From NCBI GenBank assembly GCA_020466095.1, contig CM035807.1, forward strand, positions 41,737,725 to 41,801,724: a stretch of DNA of 64,000 nt. Direction: 5' to 3'. Source of the DNA: Chlorops oryzae (Eukaryota > Arthropoda > Insecta > Diptera > Chloropidae). Of this stretch, positions 62,945-64,000 are shown in pieces. The notes under the pieces were generated by a model. The model searched no databases. It saw only the letters and a list, made by a program, of their open reading frames with translations, and was not told the origin of the DNA. Numbering within the stretch: position 1 is the first letter of the stretch; each line of letters opens with the position of its first letter. Position numbers and translations under genes: made by a program.

Positions 62945-64000
62945 ATATCAAAACATATCAAAACAAATCAAGAGCTTCCTCCGAAAATTTTTTATACAAA
63001 GGTCAGCCTATAAATATCGTGAAAACGTATCCTTACTTAGGTGTAACAGTTTCTAGTACTACGCTCGGCAAATGTGCAATGGAGACTGCTTTGAAAAAAG
63101 GAAAAATGGCACTGAGCTCGGCAGTGCTAACGCTAAGTAAATTCAAGTCGGACTCTTGGGAAGGCAGAGTAAAATTGTTTGACAGTACAATCTCAGCAAC
63201 GCTATTATACTCAGCCGAAGTATGGGGCTTAAGGTACCACGAACAACTCGAAATTGTACAGTCTACCTATTTTAAACGCTTGCTTTCTCTACTTAGAGCT
63301 ACACCTAATGCGTCCCTTAGATTGGAGCTTGGAATCGTAGAAGTCTCCTTTAAAATTTTTAAGCAAACAATGAATTTCATAATTCGCGTTCTTCATATGG
63401 AACAAAGTCGTTATCCCAAACTTTGTCTTCTTCGCCTAACGAATCTTCACATAAATAATGCAAATAATGAGCTAAATTGGGTCTCTCAATTTAATCAATT
63501 CCTCCAATTAATTAGCATGACACATCTTTGGAGCTCACTTGATGCTCAAACTTGGATTAGTAACCGAAAAATTGCTTTTGAACGTTTTATTCGCTATTTG
63601 AAATTTCAAGATATTTTAACTGCCTCTAACGCAAGTGCTACGAACTGCAGAATACTTAGGTCACTGGAAGATAATACCGCTCCATATCTGTTCTATCAAA
63701 ACAAATTTTATATGGCTAATATCTATGCACAATTACGCTTAGCATCCAAATATAATACCAGATTTTGCATTAAAGGCCAAATTTTTCGCTTAGAAATAGA
63801 TAAGCAATGTACTTTATGCAATATGCGCAAAAATGAAACAATTGAACACTTTCTGTTCGAGTGCCCGGTCTACTCAGCAGTTCGATCTTATCACTTGGGT
63901 CTTCTCCTGAACTTTTTTGAAGATAATCGAGTTATGATTATAAACTGTACAGATCCATACGCAATGAAATCAATTTATCTATTTATAGTTAATAGCCTTA
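62945..64000 (+). CDS. Non-LTR retrotransposon RT C-terminal part, open to the window edge
   Basis: The frame is open for 352 codons from 62945 to the last base, with no stop. It enters in the RT thumb region: NFLYKGQPINIV, TYPYLGVTVSSTTLGK, DSWEGRVKLFDSTISATLLY and SAEVWGLRYHEQLEIVQ, then a long linker, then a zinc-binding block CTLCNMRKNETIEHFLFECP (C-x2-C-x8-H-x4-C) typical of the tail of several LINE clades. The 5' part, including endonuclease and the RT catalytic site, is absent; the junction to the piggyBac region is abrupt near 62940. The C-terminus lies outside the window. The clade is uncertain; it is not the Jockey copy seen at 53539. Confidence 0.8.

Noticed and set aside
1..64000. 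CRISPR arrays, tRNA or rRNA genes, bacterial-type operons
   Set aside because: None seen. Direct repeats are minisatellites or transposon parts, and splice sites show a eukaryotic genome.

Overview
The window is a transposon-packed stretch of a fly genome (Diptera, Schizophora; the make-up resembles tephritid fruit flies, but I cannot fix the family). Evidence: short spliced introns of about 50 to 66 nt, AT-rich spacers, P, piggyBac, hAT and Tc1 DNA transposons, Jockey-type LINEs, Gypsy-type LTR elements and several MITEs. Only one exon looks like an ordinary host gene: 30657-30956 on the minus strand, a symmetric phase-0 exon of protein O-mannosyltransferase 2 (POMT2, Drosophila twisted). 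If the rest of that gene lies outside or unrecognised, much of this window may be its introns.

Layout. 1-2.2 kb: 5' half of a hAT element with a spliced BED-finger transposase, broken by stops. 2.2-12.8 kb: MITEs, one MITE inserted inside another, copies of a dispersed repeat with 127-bp internal units, and long unrecognised AT-rich stretches. 12.8-13.7 kb: a solo LTR. 13.8-19.8 kb: a 6-kb DNA transposon with ~910-bp inverted ends and a 6-bp target duplication (here 'type A'), carrying an uncharacterised transposase-like gene, itself invaded by a second long-TIR element ('type B'). 20.0-24.3 kb: fragments of type B, LINE, hAT and an unrecognised reading frame. 24.5-30.6 kb: a Gypsy-type LTR retrotransposon split in its RT by a deleted piggyBac. 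30.7-31.0 kb: the POMT2 exon. 31.2-34.6 kb: the best preserved type-B element. 36.5-42.3 kb: an unknown 259-aa reading frame, then a hAT element invaded by a Tc1-like element and a dispersed repeat. 42.3-50.0 kb: relics of LINEs and another Gypsy-type element. 50.0-61.5 kb: a four-level nest. 61.5-64 kb: a piggyBac transposase with one stop codon, and an open LINE frame that leaves the window.

The nest is the clearest story. An LTR retrotransposon gag frame is interrupted at 50636/60178 by element Z (28-bp perfect terminal inverted repeats, 9-bp duplication GATAAAAGC). Z is interrupted by a P element (8-bp duplication CTTTAAAG). The P transposase is interrupted by a full-length Jockey-type LINE (11-bp duplication AAAAATGAAGT) with both ORFs open. 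The LINE is therefore the youngest layer and looks potentially competent; most older layers carry stops and frameshifts, many of them one-base changes in homopolymers.

The most novel material is the pair of long-TIR element types A and B. Their proteins belong to families I know only as widespread uncharacterised arthropod proteins. Here each sits inside its own inverted repeats, which argues that they are transposases of poorly described DNA transposon groups.
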